From Spirogloea muscicola (Eukaryota > Streptophyta > Zygnematophyceae > Spirogloeales > Spirogloeaceae): a DNA stretch of 32,300 nt. The stretch spans positions 105,249-137,548 of the forward strand of contig WELB01000101.1 of assembly GCA_009602725.1 (NCBI GenBank), in the 5' to 3' direction. Made by a program: the position numbers and the translations under genes. The notes beneath the pieces are model-generated. The model made no database searches. It saw only the letters and a list, made by a program, of their open reading frames with translations, and was not told the origin of the DNA. How positions within the stretch are numbered: the first letter of the stretch is position 1; every line of letters starts with the position of its first letter. Positions 1 through 9,240 of this stretch are shown piece after piece.

Positions 1-3000
1 CCTTGGCCAGGTATTCCCTGAGAGCATCTGGGCAATTTGCCAAATTGGCCGCAGGCTCCCACGTGTTGTGCTCAGGCCCATACCCGAGCCACTTCACCAA
101 GTACTCACGGGTCTTACGCCCTCGAGGCTTGTCCCTGTGAGACGAGATCTCTTCCACCTCAAACTCAAGATCATCCTCGATGACTAGTGGAGGTGGGGGC
201 GGTTGGACACGACCATCCGAAAGAAAGGCCCTCAGTTGAGACACATGGAAGACGTTATGGACCTTCCAATGCACCGGTGTCTTCAACTCGTAGGACACCT
301 TGCCCACAAGGCGTACTACTGCAAATGGTCCAACCCACTTGGGCAGCAACTTGCGCGTACCCACAGCCCGCAAGGATAAGTGCTTCGTGCTCAGCAGCAC
401 TTGCGCACCAACATCGAAGGACACGTCCTTCCGATGTTTGTCAGCATAAGCCTTCTGGCGACTCTGGGCAATTTCCAAGAAATGCCGAGCTCAGGTCCCA
501 GTAAAGGCTACCGCGGCGGGAACCCGTTCCGGCCTCCCCACCTGAAGTGGAGCTCGGGGATGCTGACCATAGTTGAGGAAGGATGGAGTCTCCTTGGTGG
601 ACGCATGATAGGCATTCTTCACAGCATATTCAGCTGGAGCCAAATAGTCATCCCAGTCAGTGTGGCTAGAATTGACAAAGTGCCTCAACATGTCCTCAAG
701 AACTCGATTAATTCGCTCAATTTGGCCATCCGTTTGTGGATGAAAGGCTGTGGACATGGACTGCTTCGTGCCAATAAGCCTGCAGACTTCTTTCCAGAAG
801 TGACCTGTAAAGCGAGGATCGCGGTCCGACACCAGCCTCTCAGGTACTCCATGTAGCTTCCACACCTTATCCACAAAGATGCCAGCGAAATCCTTCGCAG
901 ATGCCCGCGTAGTAGTGGGAGAAATGCACCATTTTACTCAGGCGATCCACAAAGACGACAATGGCATCATAGCCATTCCGCGTCTTAGGCAATTGTGTGA
1001 TAAAATCCACACTAACATCAGACCATTTCCGCTCCGGAATCTGCAAAGGCTGAAGTAATCCGGCAGGCTTGCCAGAGATTGCCTTACTACTCTGGCATGT
1101 GGCACAGCTTGCCACAAAAGCGCGCACCTGGGCTGAAAAGCCCTTCCACCAAAAGAGGCGTCGCACAGCCTGTTTGGTTTTGCTCACTCCCAAATGACCA
1201 CTGTAAGGCGTATCATGCAGCTCCTGCATAATGTCTGTGCGCAAGGCATTGCAGTCGGGGACCACAATAGCGTCATATTGCCACCAGAAGCCTTTGTCAT
1301 CGGTGAGGGTGCGTACGTTGGCGGCGTCAGCAAACCATGGGTCTGTGCCATACCCTTTACGGATACGCACATAGAGCTCAGAGAGCTCAGCCGTGGTGTG
1401 CCGAGAAGCTTGACGAGTCGGACGCAGTCCTGTAGCCCGCACTCCAGAAGCATTCAAGGAAGCCAACGCATCAGCGCCGCGAAAGTTGCGACTCACAGGG
1501 TCTGCAACATTAAGACGTCCAGGGCGATAAACCCACTGGAAATCGAATTGTGCCATGCACTCAGCCCATCGAGCTTGACGCCTAGTCAAATGCTGCTGCT
1601 TGTGGAAATATGTCAACGGCAATGATCCGTGACAACCGTAAATGCCACACCTTCCAGGTAGCAACGCCAGACACGTAAGGCGTGCACCACAGCCAGCAAT
1701 TCCTGCTCGCCCGTAGTGCAATTTCGCTCTGCAGGGATCAGCAGGCGGCTCTCAAACGCTAACGGGTGACCCTCCTGCAAGAGCACGGCACCAATGCCAG
1801 TCAAAGAGGCATCGCAGACGAGTTCATATGGCACGCCTTCACGAGGAAAGGCCAGCACAGGCGGAGATGTCAACGCCTGCTGTATTCCCTCAGATGCCGT
1901 CCGGCATTCGGACGACCAATCCCAAGGTACGTCCTTACGAGTCAGCTTCGTAAGAGGAAGTGCCAAGTTCCCATAGCCTTGTAGGAACTTTCGGAAGTAA
2001 TTTGCGAATCCCAAAAAGGAGCGCAATTGAGGCACAGTTTGTGGCACAGGCCAATCCCGTACGACCGAAGTCTTCTTGGGGTCGACACGTATGCCGTCTT
2101 TGCCCACGACATGCCCGAGGTATGTCAGCTCTGGCTGGTGCGCATTTGGACCGCTTGGCATACAATTGATTTTCACGCAGCAACTGCAGCACTTGGTGCA
2201 GGTGCTTCACGTGATCTTCAGGCGTTTTGCTGAACACCAGTATGTCATCCAAGTAAACCAGCACAAAATGGTAGAGCAGGGGGCCAAAGACCCTCGACAT
2301 CACCGCCTGGAACGTAGCCGGTGCATTGGTCAAACCAAAGCTCAGCACCTTGAACTGAAAATGTCCAAGCGGCGTACGAAATGCCGACTTTGGAACATCC
2401 GCAGGCGTGATCCGAATTTGGTGATACCCACTTGCGAGGTCCAGGGAGCTAAACACAGTAGCCCCTGCGAGCCAATCGAATAGATCGTCTATCCGAGGCA
2501 ATGGGTATCGGTTCTTGATAGTCAGCTTATTCAAAGCCCGATAATCAATGCACATGCGTAGAGTGCCATCCTTCTTTTTGACAAAGAGGATGGGTGCTCC
2601 ATATGGCGACTGAGATGGCTCAATGTAGCCCTTCGCCAGCAGGTCCTCGACCTGAGATTGCATTTCTCGAAAATCGAGAGGGCTCAGCCGGTACATGGGA
2701 CGGAAAGGCGGGTTGGCGCCTGGCTCCAATGGAATTGTATGAGCCACACCTCGGTGAGGAGGTAGACCGTCCGGAAGAGAGTCGGGAAACACATCCGCAA
2801 ACTTTTCCAGCAGCTCATCAAGAACCCCGCCATGTAAATTCGCAGCATTCACACACAAGTCAGGCTTAGATTCGTCTTTTAACGCCACCATCACAAGAAA
2901 TGCCATTTGGTCAGTGCTCTTGTTACACAATTGCTTCATCTGCATGGCGGATAGCAGAATGGAAGCCCCTGCCGCCAGCGGCGGTGCACAGGGAAGCTGC

Positions 3001-3149
3001 TTGCAAAGGACAAAGCGCCGTGCGCCACGTTGTACCGTGCAAGTATGGCGTTTAAAATCAAGGCATGCTGATGTGGCACAAAGCCAATCATCTCCCAATA
3101 TCACATCAAAGGCGACAGTCAACGCAATGGCATAACATGGCACCGACAT
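1..3149 (-). mobile_element. Element A: broken Ty3/gypsy chromovirus pol, runs off left edge
   Basis: A decayed copy of the same chromovirus family as Elements B and D, read on the minus strand. In order from 3149 downward it encodes the tail of the protease, reverse transcriptase, RNase H, integrase and a chromodomain. The chromodomain (about 1-165, with EYLVKWLGYG and TWEPAANL) lies at the left edge, so the 3' end and 3' LTR are outside the window. Its upstream part (gag, most of protease, 5' LTR) is missing: it stops abruptly at 3145-3149, where Element B begins in the opposite orientation. Protein similarity to Element D over RNase H is about 80% by eye, so A belongs to an older or different subfamily than B and D. 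Confidence 0.93.
1..3149 (-). pseudogene. Element A pol pseudogene (PR tail-RT-RNase H-IN-chromodomain)
   Basis: The pol frame is cut into pieces. RT runs 3149 to about 2150 and keeps [12 protein letters not shown] and the catalytic YLDD at 2244-2255. A frame change near 2110-2176 leads to a segment with the RNase H start (CDASLTGIGAVLLQ). Another near 1613-1721, just after TDHC, leads to the rest of RNase H and the integrase HHCC finger (PYSGHLG, CATCQ). A third near 867-920 leads to the integrase core (SDRDPRFTG, HPQTDGQ). An in-frame TGA at 491-493, with a few codons lost beside it, separates the core from the integrase C-terminus and chromodomain, which continue in the same frame to the edge. 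With at least four lesions it cannot make an intact polyprotein. It could still be transcribed or supply sequence for silencing. Confidence 0.9.
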
Positions 3150-5100
3150 ACTGGTGTTCAGTAAAACGCCTGAGGATCATGTACGCCACCTGCGGAAAGT
3201 TCTGCAGTTGCTACGTGAAAATCATTTGTATGCCAAGACCTCCAAATGTGTATTCGCCCAGACCGAATTGACGTACTTAGAGCATGTGGTGGGCAAAGAC
3301 GGGGTGCGCGTCGACCCCAAAAAGACAGTAGTAGTAAAGGACTGGCCTGTGCCGCGGACTGTGCCGCAGTTGCGTTCCTTTTTGGGATTCGCAAACTATT
3401 TCCGAAAATTCCTTCAAGGATATGGAAGCATGGCATCTCCTCTTACGAAGCTCACTCGTAATGACGTACCATGGGGGTGGAAGTCCAAATTCCAGAAGGC
3501 GTTTGAGGATATAAAATGGGTCCTAGTATCACCACCCGTTTTGACTTTGCCTCGAGAAGGCGTGCCGTATGAAGTCGTATGTGACGCCTCTTTGATCGGC
3601 ATTGGTGCCGTTCTCCTGCAGGAGGGTCATCCCGTAGCATTCGAAAGTCGCCTGCTCAGTCCTGCAGAGCGAAATTATACTACGGGTGAGCAGGAGCTCC
3701 TTGCTGTTCTGCACGCCCTCCGTGTGTGGCGATGCTATCTCGAGGGTGTCGAATTTACGGTCGTAACGGTTCATTTCCCGTTGACCTACTTTCACACACA
3801 GCAGCAATTGAGCAGGCGTCAAGCTCGGTGGGCTGAGAGCATGGCACAATTCCGATTCCAGTGGTTGTACCGCCCTGGACGTATCAATGTGGCGGACCCG
3901 GTGAGCCGCAACATTGTAGGGGCTGCTGTGGCGCCTGTCTTGTGTGCCGCAATGGTTCAGACTGCAGACGTGCGGCCTACCCGTGGGGCCGCAGCGCAGA
4001 GCACCACCAACCTCTCTGAGCTGTATGTGCGTATTCGTGATGGGTATGGCACAGACCCTTGGTTTGCATCTGCAACCAAACCACGCACAGTAGTACATGA
4101 CCAAGGCTTCTGGTGGCGAGGTGACGCCATTGTGGTGCCCAACTGCAATGCCTTGCGCACTAGTATCATGCAAGAGATGCATGAGCCTCCGTACAGTGGT
4201 CATTTGGGTATGGGAAAGACAACGAAAGCTATCCAGCTTCTCTTTTGGTGGCCGCGCTTGTCAACTCACGTAAAGTCTTTTGTGAAGACTTGTGCCACCT
4301 GCCAGCGTAGTAAGGCACGCTCTCACAAGCCTGCCGGGTTGCTCCAACCTTTGGCTATTCCACCGCGAAACTGGTCTGATGTCAGCGTGGATTTCATCAC
4401 CCAGTTGCCCAAGACGCGCAACGGCTATGACGCCATTGTCGTGCTTGTGGATCGTTCGAGTAGAATGGTGCACCTTGTACCTACGACCACACGGGTATCC
4501 TCAAAGGAATTCGCTGGCATCTTTGTGGACCGCGTATGGAAATTGCACGGAATACCCGAGCGCATCGTGTCTGACCGCGATCCTCGCTTCACGGGTCACT
4601 TCTGGAAAGAAGTGTGCAGGCTTCTCGGCACGGAGCAATCCATGTCCACGGCTTTCCATCCCCAGACGGACGGTCAGACCGACCGGATGAATCGGGTTTT
4701 GGAAGACATGCTCAGGCACTTAGTAAGCCCCAGTCAAACTGACTGGGATGTGTATATTGCTCCGGCGGAATATGCTTGGAACAATGCCTTTCATGACTCT
4801 ACCAAAAATCACCCTTCTTCCTGAATTATGGTCAGCATCCCCGATCACCTTTGCAGGTGGGGAGGCCGGAGCGCGTTCCGGCCGCTGTAAGCTTCACCGA
4901 TATTCTCCTGGCAGCTCAGCGGAGGGCTAAGCATTCTTGATAATTGCTCAACACCGGCAAAAGCAGCATGCTGATCGCCATCGCAGGCATGTGTCCTTCG
5001 ACGTCGGTGCCCAAGTGCTCTTGAGCACTAAGCACTTAGTCTAGCGGGCTGTCGGTATGCCTAAGTTGCTACCAAAGTGGGTTGGACCTTTCCGAGTCAT
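3145..5100 (+). mobile_element. Element B: 5'- and 3'-truncated chromovirus pol, nearly identical to Element D
   Basis: This segment matches Element D (about 15756-17715) at roughly 98% by eye. It starts inside the RT active-site codons and ends inside the integrase C-terminal domain. It therefore lacks gag, protease, most of RT including the YLDD aspartates, the chromodomain and both LTRs. The left end abuts Element A in opposite orientation; the right end is cut exactly where the Element C LTR begins (5101). The near identity to D means B was copied or duplicated recently relative to A, then truncated by rearrangement or by the arrival of C. Confidence 0.92.
3154..5100 (+). pseudogene. Element B pol remnant (RT tail-RNase H-integrase)
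   Basis: An open frame from about 3154 to 4824 carries the RT thumb/connection, RNase H and integrase up to the end of the catalytic core. Two catalytic positions are altered relative to D. The RNase H motif TDHCPLTYF reads TVHFPLTYF (Asp to Val at about 3768). The integrase DDE glutamate in GQTERMNR is Asp (GQTDRMNR, about 4677-4688). A one-base loss near 4807 shifts the frame so the ORF ends at 4824; D continues. Further damage follows: another one-base loss near 4934 and a TAG in place of a Leu codon near 5041. The copy is dead at several independent levels. Confidence 0.88.
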
Positions 5101-5588
5101 TGTAAGGCGGCGGGCGGAGGCCCGGGGCCTTAGGACGCGGAGCTGGACTGCGAGCGAGGATCAAGAAACTGGAAGCACGATGCACAAGGCGTCTTGGATT
5201 ACTGGAGGGGCAAGAGTACAGAGTGCTCGAGAGGTGAGCAGGCAGGATACAGATTGCTGGAGATGGGGGCCCAAGAGGGGCCCCCCTCCTTATATAGCCT
5301 AGCCTCACTAGGGCCTCTGTAAAGATTTAGAAGTTGCAGGAGGACGTTCCCATGCCCGGGGTCCCTCGGGAACCCTCTAGAGGAGCTAGAGGAGCCCAGA
5401 TTAGGGTTAGGGCTGACTAGGCTGGATTTAGGCTTAGGGCGCGGGGCGCCGGCTCGAGCTCGGGGTCCCTCGGGAACCCTCTAGAGGAGCTAGAGGAGCC
5501 CAGATTAGGGTTAGGGCTGACTAGGCTGGATTTAGGCTTAGGCCGCGGGGCGCCGGCTCGAGCTCGGGCTAGGGCGCGATTCATGACA
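5101..5588 (-). repeat. Element C 3' LTR (488 bp)
   Basis: Matches 10163-10551 but is about 100 bp longer because it contains a tandem duplication of a 104-bp block (5357-5460 and 5461-5564, one mismatch seen) present only once in the other LTR. A TATATAAGG box on the minus strand lies near 5288-5297. Terminal bases are TGT...ACA on the element strand. The polypurine tract abuts it at 5589. Confidence 0.92.
5357..5564. repeat. 104-bp tandem duplication inside Element C 3' LTR
   Basis: Two adjacent 104-bp units (5357-5460, 5461-5564) differ at one visible position (ttagggcgcggg versus ttaggccgcggg). Each holds ttagggttaggg and the ggcgccggctcgagct block. On the element strand the block lies upstream of the TATA box, in the U3 part, where enhancer-like duplications would act. 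The 5' LTR has a single copy that also lacks a 9-bp ctagaggag step. Confidence 0.9.
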
Positions 5589-5601
5589 GGACCCCCCCCT
5601 T
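5589..5601 (-). other. Element C polypurine tract, overlapping the pol stop codon
   Basis: On the minus strand the integrase ORF ends in TAA (5602-5600), and its last two bases begin the run AAGGGGGGGGTCC that leads directly into the LTR start TGTCATG. This is the expected site of plus-strand DNA priming. Stop codon and primer tract sharing bases leaves no 3' untranslated spacer inside the element. Confidence 0.85.
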
Positions 5602-7123
5602 AGGACGGCCGCTCCGAGGCCGTCGGCTTGGGTTTGGTGGGGTGTGCTGCGTGGAACTCGCGAACTGCCGCCGGGGCGTGCCCCAAGTGCGAAGCAGGCT
5701 CCCAGGTGTCGTCGTTGGCGCCGTAGCCCCGCCACCGGACGAGGTACTGCAGGCGCCCGCGGTGGAAGCGGGAGTTCAGGACGGCCGCGACCTCGTACTC
5801 GTCGTCGCCATCCACGCGGACCGGAGGCGGGGGAGCTTGGTGGCGGCCGGGGAAGGTGTTGCTGGCGTACGGCTCCAGGGGGCACACATGGAAGACGTTG
5901 TGGAGCCGCGCACGAGGTCCTAGGTCAAGCCGGTAAGCCCGCAGGCCAACGTTCTCCAGGATAGGGTAGGGGCCGAGCCGCTTGAAGTCTAGCTTGGAGT
6001 TAGGGCGGGAGCTCGTGATGTGGCGCCGGAGGAGCCACACCTTGTCGCCGGGGGCGTACTCGGGTGCCGGGAGATGGCGCTGGTCGTAGTAGCGCGACTG
6101 GAGTTGTTGCGCTTGCTGCAGAGCGGTCTTGAGGTGGGTCTGCGTCTCTGCCAATGCATGGAGGTAGTCGGCGGCGTGAGGTACTAGATCCGCCCGAGTG
6201 GGAGCAATGGTGGTCGCTGGGTGGTAGCCGTAGTTAGCGTAGAAGGGGGTCCGCTTGATGGATACGTGGAACGAGTTGTTGTAGGAGAACTCTGCAAGGG
6301 GAAGGAGTTGTGCCCAGTCGTCTTGCTGGTAGGAGCAGTACGCTCGTAGGTATTGTTCCAGCACTTGATTGACTCGCTCGGTTTGACCGTCCGACTGTGG
6401 GTGGTGCGCAGTAGAGAGTGAACTGTGGATGCCGCACGCCTTGAGTAGGTGTCGCCAGAACTGGGAGGTGAAGAGGCGGTCGCGATCGCTCACGATGTCC
6501 GAAGGGAAGCCATGGAGCTTGAAGACATGGTGTAGGAAGAGCTGGGCGATGTGAGGAGCCGGATCCTTCTTGCAGCATGGGATGAAGTGCGCCATCTTCG
6601 TGAGTCGGTCCACCACCACCAGGATGGTGTCATAGCCGGAAGACAAGGGGAGATCCGTGATGAAGTCGCAGGAGATGGAAGCCCAAGGGCGTCGTGGAAT
6701 GGGTAAGGGCTGGAGGAGTCCGTAAGGGGCATGCCGAGGGGTCTTGATCCTGTTGCAAGTGTCGCAGGTTTTCACGTACTCGTTGATGAAGTCTCTCATG
6801 CCTGGCCAGAAGTAGTGTCGACAGAGTTGCTCGTGGGTCTTCGATTGTCCATAGTGTCCCGCTTGTGGGGAGTCGTGGTGTTGTCGCAGCAGCTGCAGCT
6901 TGCGGGGGAGCGAGTTGGGGATGAAGAGCCGGTTGTTGTAGAGTAGGAGGCCGTTGTGGAGGGAGTAGGAAGCGAGGTCGTCCGGAGAAGGAGAGGCGGG
7001 GTGGAGCAGACGGTTGATGTAGAGCTGACATTGTGGATCTTGTTGCTGGGCTGTTTGATTTGCTGATGCAATTGTGGATTGGAGAATGTGAAGGTGGCGC
7101 AGAGACGAAGAGGAACTGGACAT
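5600..7123 (-). CDS. Element C integrase-chromodomain part of pol
   Basis: Open frame of about 500 residues giving the C-terminal part of pol. In order: an HHCC zinc-binding domain (HDSPQAGHYG, then CDTCNRIK), the DDE catalytic core (SCDFITDLP, SDRDRLFTSQFW, DGQTERVNQ, so all three acidic residues are present), the GPF-type C-terminal region, and a chromodomain near the end (YEVAAVLNSRF, YLVRWRGYG, DDTWEPASHL). Chromodomains of this class direct integration toward particular chromatin marks. The frame is -1 relative to the upstream RT-RNase H ORF, and the two overlap at 6796-7123, so a one-base change near 7120-7190 (or a recoding event) separates them. The first Met is only the first ATG in this frame and probably not a genuine start. 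Confidence 0.88.
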   Translation of the reverse strand: MSSSSSSLRHLHILQSTIASANQTAQQQDPQCQLYINRLLHPASPSPDDLASYSLHNGLLLYNNRLFIPNSLPRKLQLLRQHHDSPQAGHYGQSKTHEQLCRHYFWPGMRDFINEYVKTCDTCNRIKTPRHAPYGLLQPLPIPRRPWASISCDFITDLPLSSGYDTILVVVDRLTKMAHFIPCCKKDPAPHIAQLFLHHVFKLHGFPSDIVSDRDRLFTSQFWRHLLKACGIHSSLSTAHHPQSDGQTERVNQVLEQYLRAYCSYQQDDWAQLLPLAEFSYNNSFHVSIKRTPFYANYGYHPATTIAPTRADLVPHAADYLHALAETQTHLKTALQQAQQLQSRYYDQRHLPAPEYAPGDKVWLLRRHITSSRPNSKLDFKRLGPYPILENVGLRAYRLDLGPRARLHNVFHVCPLEPYASNTFPGRHQAPPPPVRVDGDDEYEVAAVLNSRFHRGRLQYLVRWRGYGANDDTWEPASHLGHAPAAVREFHAAHPTKPKPTASERPS

Positions 7124-9240
7124 GGTTGGACCGATGAGGATGCCGATTCATAGTCGGGGCGGCGAGAGAGGGCGTCCGCCTTCCCGTGGGAGCTGCCTCG
7201 GCGATATTCGATGATGAAGTCGAAACCTGCCAGGTACTCCGCCCATCGAGCTTGTCGGCGCGAGAGTTGTTTGAGATTGTTGAAGTACACAAGGTTTTTG
7301 TGGTCGCTGAACACCCGGATGGTCGCGGAGGCGCCTTCTAGATATGCGCGCCAGTGCTTGAAAGCTTGGACAATGGCGAGAAGCTCTTTATCATGGATGG
7401 TATAGTTGATTTCCGCAGGATTGAGTTTCCGACTGTAGTAGGCCACTGGATGCAGAACCTTTTTGTCGTCCCGTTGCGACAGGATGCAGCCGATTGCGTA
7501 GTCTGACGCGTCGGTTTCCACGATGCTCTCTCGTGCAGGGTCGAAATGGGAGAGGACAGGCGCTGAAGCGAAAGTCTTCTTGAGGAAATCAAATGCGGTT
7601 TGAGCGGCTGGAGTCCACTGGAACTTGGTACCACGTTGCGTGAGCACGGTGAGCGGAATGGTGACTTGGCCGTAGTTCTTGACGAAGCGTCGGTAGAAGT
7701 TGGCGAAACCGAGAGATTGTTGCACGTGTCGAAAGGTCTGCGGGGTTGGCCATGCAAGGACTGCTTCCACCTTACTTGGGGCCATGTGAACGCCTTGGGA
7801 GGTGATGGTGTAGCCCAAAAACTCGATTTTCTCCACGTGGAACTCGCACTTCTCCGCCTTAGCGTACAATCCCGCGTTTCGAAGCTTGCCGAGTATTTGA
7901 CGCACATGATGGGTATGCTCGTCCATTGTTTTAGAGAAGATGAATATGTCGTCCAGATACACCACGCAGAAGTCGTCAAGGTAGTCTTGTAGGGTCTCAT
8001 TCATGAACCGCTGGAACGTCGCAGGTGCATTTGTGAGACCAAAGGGCATCACAAGGTACTCGTAGTGGCCAGTCCTGAAGGCCGTCTTACATTCCTCACC
8101 CGAAGCGATCCGGACCAACTGGTAAGCGTTCCTCAAGTCCACTTTTGTGAAGATCTTTGCATCTCGTACCCGGTCCAACAGCTCCGAGATCAGAGGGAGA
8201 GGATGCCGGTCTTTGATGGTGATGGCATTGAGTGCGCGGTAGTCCACGCAAGGCCGTAAGGTGCCGTCCTTCTTTTTCACAAACAGGATTGGAGCCCCAG
8301 CCGGAGAATGGGATGGACGGATCCAACCCTTGGCGAGACTCTCCTCGAGGTACGCCTTCAGAGTCTTGAGTTCCACCTCCGAGAGGGAGTAGATGGGCCC
8401 CCAAGGTGGTTGTCGGTCGGGGACCAATGGAATGGAGTGGTCGTAGGCACGGTGAGGGGGAAGGCTGTCAGCCTTTCGCTTGGAGAAGACGTCGAGGAAG
8501 TCATGGTACTCCTTGGGGATGGGCGCTGACGAGTCCACTTTGACGCCGTGTGGTGCAGGAATCTTTTCGCATTGTGTCGTTGACGCGATCATGCCGTGAG
8601 GGGGTCGCCGTTGCGGGCGAGCACGTCGAGAGTTGTGTCTTCCTGTCGCGGTTGAGGGCAAGTTCTGTTTGAGGCAAAACTGTTGGCAGTACTCTGAGCA
8701 GAAGGACAGGTGGTGCCGCCGCCAGTCGATGCCGACGTTGTGTTGACGTAGCCAGTCGATGCCAAGTACAACAGGTTGATGTCCAAGGGTCGTGACGTTG
8801 AGACAAATCTGCTCCGTGTGGGCGTAGTCCGGAATTGTCATGCACAGTGGGATGGTCTCTTGGGTGATGTCGCCAGAAGCAATGGGCCGTCCGTCGATGA
8901 CTTCCAAGGGCAAGCTGATCCCCTTGGTTAGAAGGGGAACGTGATGCCGGCGTGCAAAGTCGCGGTCGATGAAAGAGTGCGTGGCCCCACTGTCGATGAG
9001 AGCGAATGCTTGGATCCTCGTTCCTCCACGTTGGTGCAGGTTGACGTCGATGACGAGCTGTCGCGAGCGAACGTGCGAAGAGGTGCGGGTAGCGCTCAGG
9101 TAGGCCCTCCCTGTCAGTCCTGGGCGCCATCGTTTCCCGTTTGGAGCTCTTCCACGGGGGTTGTTGCAGACAGTCGTCCTCGGTTGCTCTTGCGGGGACA
9201 GTTGATGGCCACGTGATTTGCTTCTCCGCAGTAGAGGCAC
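6796..9240 (-). CDS. Element C pol: protease-reverse transcriptase-RNase H
   Basis: Open frame in the -1 phase relative to gag, overlapping it at 9114-9240, so it should be translated as Gag-Pol after -1 frameshifting at 9132-9138 and not from its own start. Domains in order: aspartic protease with ALIDSGATHSFID (DSGA at 8983-8994) and the LGIDWL motif; reverse transcriptase with [22 protein letters not shown] and YLDDIFIFSK (YLDD at 7948-7959); RNase H with VETDASDYAIG, HDKELLAIV, FSDHKNLVYF and GKADALSRRP, so the usual acidic residues are all there. Past about 7150 this frame loses similarity to pol and the integrase continues in the next frame. The active-site residues that I can see are intact. 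Confidence 0.9.
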   Translation of the reverse strand: MPLLRRSKSRGHQLSPQEQPRTTVCNNPRGRAPNGKRWRPGLTGRAYLSATRTSSHVRSRQLVIDVNLHQRGGTRIQAFALIDSGATHSFIDRDFARRHHVPLLTKGISLPLEVIDGRPIASGDITQETIPLCMTIPDYAHTEQICLNVTTLGHQPVVLGIDWLRQHNVGIDWRRHHLSFCSEYCQQFCLKQNLPSTATGRHNSRRARPQRRPPHGMIASTTQCEKIPAPHGVKVDSSAPIPKEYHDFLDVFSKRKADSLPPHRAYDHSIPLVPDRQPPWGPIYSLSEVELKTLKAYLEESLAKGWIRPSHSPAGAPILFVKKKDGTLRPCVDYRALNAITIKDRHPLPLISELLDRVRDAKIFTKVDLRNAYQLVRIASGEECKTAFRTGHYEYLVMPFGLTNAPATFQRFMNETLQDYLDDFCVVYLDDIFIFSKTMDEHTHHVRQILGKLRNAGLYAKAEKCEFHVEKIEFLGYTITSQGVHMAPSKVEAVLAWPTPQTFRHVQQSLGFANFYRRFVKNYGQVTIPLTVLTQRGTKFQWTPAAQTAFDFLKKTFASAPVLSHFDPARESIVETDASDYAIGCILSQRDDKKVLHPVAYYSRKLNPAEINYTIHDKELLAIVQAFKHWRAYLEGASATIRVFSDHKNLVYFNNLKQLSRRQARWAEYLAGFDFIIEYRRGSSHGKADALSRRPDYESASSSVQPCPVPLRLCATFTFSNPQLHQQIKQPSNKIHNVSSTSTVCSTPPLLLRTTSLPTPSTTASYSTTTGSSSPTRSPASCSCCDNTTTPHKRDTMDNRRPTSNSVDTTSGQA

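Noticed and set aside
380-856. A 158-codon plus-strand ORF at the left end
   Set aside because: It is the antisense of Element A integrase, which has clear family motifs on the minus strand.
5401-5545. Telomere-like ttagggttaggg and tttaggcttaggg in the Element C LTR
   Set aside because: Only two tandem units per block, shared by all LTR copies of this element. It is LTR sequence, not an interstitial telomere.
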